NCBI GenBank assembly: GCA_014860745.1 | Contig: JACZJC010000005.1 | Location: 21,983-85,982, forward strand | Origin: Anaerolineales bacterium | GTDB taxonomy: Bacteria > Chloroflexota > Anaerolineae > Anaerolineales > Villigracilaceae | Length of the DNA: 64,000 nucleotides | Reading direction: 5' to 3' | Shown here: one piece after another, positions 61,975-64,000 of the stretch | Layout of the letters: each line of letters opens with the position of its first letter | How positions within the stretch are numbered: the stretch's first letter is position 1 | Notes under the pieces: generated by a model | The model's database searches: none | The model's input: only the letters and a program-made list of their open reading frames with translations | Told to the model about the DNA's origin: nothing | Position numbers and translations under genes: made by a program

Positions 61975-64000
61975 TTATTTTCCTTCCACAATCCCAATTT
62001 CCTCTTCCGTCAACCCATACAACTCATAGACAAGATTATCAATCGCCTTATCCGTTGACTCGACTTCGCGCGTGAGACGGTCTGCCTCTTGCGGATTATG
62101 CGCGGACTGAAGACTCTTCTGCAACGCCAACATCCTCTCCACCAACGAGACCATCTTGTCGTGTTGGGCTTTCTCGGCGGGGTTGCTGAGGTTGATTGGG
62201 TGGATTGGAATTCTAGTCAAATATCTTGGTTCGTATGCATACCAACCACCCTGAAAAGGTGAACTTATTCTTTGAAAGAAAAAGGTCAATAAACGAGAAT
62301 TTAACAATCCAAGCAGATAATACGCTGATATATTTTCTTTTGGAACTAATCCGCAACCACCACCTGCACCTTGTGGGAAGAAAAAACTATCAACATCCAG
62401 TGAAAAAGAATTTCTAGGTGATAGTGTTGGTGTAATGATTTTTTGGACAGAGAACATTTGCAAAGAAGATGAAAAACTGAGTCCATACCAACTTGCGCCT
62501 TTTAGTTTGCCTTTTTGTCTAGATTCCAAGTCGTGCTTAAATTTATTGAGATATTGCCAAGTTTTCGGGTAATTTTTTATTTGATCTTCAGATACTAAGC
62601 GAGTTTGGTCATTCACAGACTCGTATGGGTAGAGAAGAACTCGCGACCCTGAACCAACTCGATATCTTTTTAGCGACTCTGCTTTTAGGTAACGTACAAG
62701 ATACTTTGTTTCAATTTCCACTATATCATCTGTGTCTTCTCGTCGCAATTTTGCTATATCTTTGTCAAGTTGGATTATTTCAAAAATAAAAATACTATTT
62801 GCTCCAGTTTTTACTCCTGTAATTGCTAATTCAACCATATCTGAAAGACGGGCTGGAGCCGTTTCGAGTTTCTCTAATAAAGTCGTCTCTATTGACGACG
62901 CCATTTGCCATGGTGCGCTTGAAAAGGAAAGGCTTTTTCGCGTTTCAAAAACTGCTTCTTGCAGAAATCTTTCTGGGGACTCGAAAGTCTTGTTGAATTT
63001 GGATTGAAATTCTTTTTGTGGCGAGTTGGATAAAAACAATAAACAAGTATAGGTTGTAGCACCATTAAATACTTGGGCGTTGCCAAAGTCAATCAATTGA
63101 GTCAATGCTTGTTTTTCGCTAATTAAAGTACGAAGACCAACCCCGTAATCGGATTGCATAAATTTATTAGGGAGAATGAATCCAAGCATTCCTGTTTTCT
63201 TGAGTATCTGCATTCCTTTTTCAACAAAAGCAACAAAAATATCAACTTTTCCGAAGCTTGCTGTTAAATAGTGGCTTTGGATAAAACGTACTTCATCGGG
63301 ATAATAGTCAATTAGATTATGAATGCGAATATACGGCGGATTTCCCACAACCACATCAAAGCCCTGCCCTGAGTCTGTCGAATGGGCGCCCTGAGCAAAC
63401 ACTTCGGGGAAAGCCGCCTTCCAGTCAAAGGCATTGACGCGTGCGCGTTCTTCTTCACTGATCATCTCTCGCATTTTGCCGTCCCAGTAATCGAGTCCGA
63501 TCAACGAATTGCCGCATTGAATATTCTTTCCTAAATCGGGCAAAATGCGTTCATCAAGATAACTCAACTGCCCAGGGTCTTCGATCACCTTCAAGAGCAG
63601 GGAAAGTTTGGTCACTTCCACAGCCTGCGGGTCAATGTCCACGCCGTAGATGTTGTTCAGTAAAATCTCTTTCTTCTTTTCAACGCTTAACTTCCAGCCG
63701 TCCCTGCCCCGCGCGCCTCCCGCTGATTTGAATCGTGCGGGGTTGGATTGAACCAAAACCGCGTTCTTTCCTTTCGACCATTTTTCAAAGTCATTATTCA
63801 AATACCAATTCAAATGCCAATCCAGCAAATATTGATACGCACCCAAAAGGAAAGTGCCAGAACCGCAGGCGGGGTCAACGATCCTTAATTTCGTAACTTC
63901 TTTCGGGGTCATGCCGATTCCCAATTTACCACTTACCAATTTACCAATTGTATTCTCCACAATGGTATCCACGATAAATGTCGGCGTGTAATACACCCCG
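61975..64000 (-). CDS. Type IIG restriction-modification enzyme, Eco57I-like (5' partial)
   Basis: 674 residues visible; the frame stays open at the window edge (GVYYTPTFIV precedes), so the start lies outside. Methyltransferase motif I is VDPACGSGTFLLGAY, motif IV VVVGNPPYIRI, and KTGMLGFILPNKFMQ follows: an N6-adenine methyltransferase of the Eco57I type. The C-terminal half has the target-recognition and helical tail region (ERMLALQKSLQSAHNPQEAD). The nuclease part would be N-terminal, outside the window. Decayed tail copies lie downstream. Confidence 0.88.
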   Translation of the reverse strand, partial: GVYYTPTFIVDTIVENTIGKLVSGKLGIGMTPKEVTKLRIVDPACGSGTFLLGAYQYLLDWHLNWYLNNDFEKWSKGKNAVLVQSNPARFKSAGGARGRDGWKLSVEKKKEILLNNIYGVDIDPQAVEVTKLSLLLKVIEDPGQLSYLDERILPDLGKNIQCGNSLIGLDYWDGKMREMISEEERARVNAFDWKAAFPEVFAQGAHSTDSGQGFDVVVGNPPYIRIHNLIDYYPDEVRFIQSHYLTASFGKVDIFVAFVEKGMQILKKTGMLGFILPNKFMQSDYGVGLRTLISEKQALTQLIDFGNAQVFNGATTYTCLLFLSNSPQKEFQSKFNKTFESPERFLQEAVFETRKSLSFSSAPWQMASSIETTLLEKLETAPARLSDMVELAITGVKTGANSIFIFEIIQLDKDIAKLRREDTDDIVEIETKYLVRYLKAESLKRYRVGSGSRVLLYPYESVNDQTRLVSEDQIKNYPKTWQYLNKFKHDLESRQKGKLKGASWYGLSFSSSLQMFSVQKIITPTLSPRNSFSLDVDSFFFPQGAGGGCGLVPKENISAYYLLGLLNSRLLTFFFQRISSPFQGGWYAYEPRYLTRIPIHPINLSNPAEKAQHDKMVSLVERMLALQKSLQSAHNPQEADRLTREVESTDKAIDNLVYELYGLTEEEIGIVEGK

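Overview
The window looks like a chromosomal segment of an anaerobic Chloroflexota bacterium, most likely class Anaerolineae. This is an inference from gene content: a GatCAB amidotransferase beside both AspRS and AsnRS, a short type I-alpha glutamine synthetase, pyruvate phosphate dikinase, lysine/alanine-tailed housekeeping proteins, many Thr/Pro-rich lipoproteins and C-family glycosyltransferases. There are no rRNA genes, no CRISPR array and no convincing tRNA gene.

Layout. 0-12 kb: the end of an ABC exporter, a very large sAC-like cyclase/ATPase regulator behind two redox lipoproteins, glutamine synthetase, an EamA transporter, an AraC-Ogt DNA-repair fusion, a 970-bp gene-free stretch that probably makes a structured non-coding RNA, and a GH25-LysM lysozyme. 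12-22 kb: a translation-charging cluster (asnS, gatB, gatA, gatC, a DapB-like reductase, aspS). aspS is preceded by a complete transcription attenuator with a 29-residue leader peptide that is almost pure Asn/Asp in its middle. 21.5-26 kb: a 154-bp MITE, a STAS protein, an M4 protease with its emfourin inhibitor, small stress-type proteins and a VapBC-like pair. 26.3-34.9 kb: an AT-richer island of two divergent two-component operons whose regulators lack DNA-binding domains; one regulator ends in a nucleoside-deoxyribosyltransferase/TIR-like domain. 34.9-44.3 kb: an SF1 helicase, a PD-(D/E)XK nuclease, a decayed copy of the helicase start, a broken glycosyltransferase, an intact one and a second SF1-like helicase. 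44-60 kb: mostly housekeeping (dienelactone hydrolase, S49 protease, rplU-rpmA-rpmE, tdk, hpt, cca, ppdK, hemW). 60-64 kb: an ApeA-like HEPN defence gene and a partial type IIG restriction-modification gene with several decayed copies of its tail.

How it fits together. AspRS, GatCAB and AsnRS supply Asn-, Asp- and Gln-tRNA, and the attenuator in front of aspS would read the charging level of exactly those Asn and Asp tRNAs. The accessory parts (two toxin-antitoxin pairs, ApeA, type IIG R-M, helicase-nuclease pair, two-component island) look like defence cargo. Three accessory modules are flanked by a partial duplication of the neighbouring gene, which suggests a common route of insertion or rearrangement.
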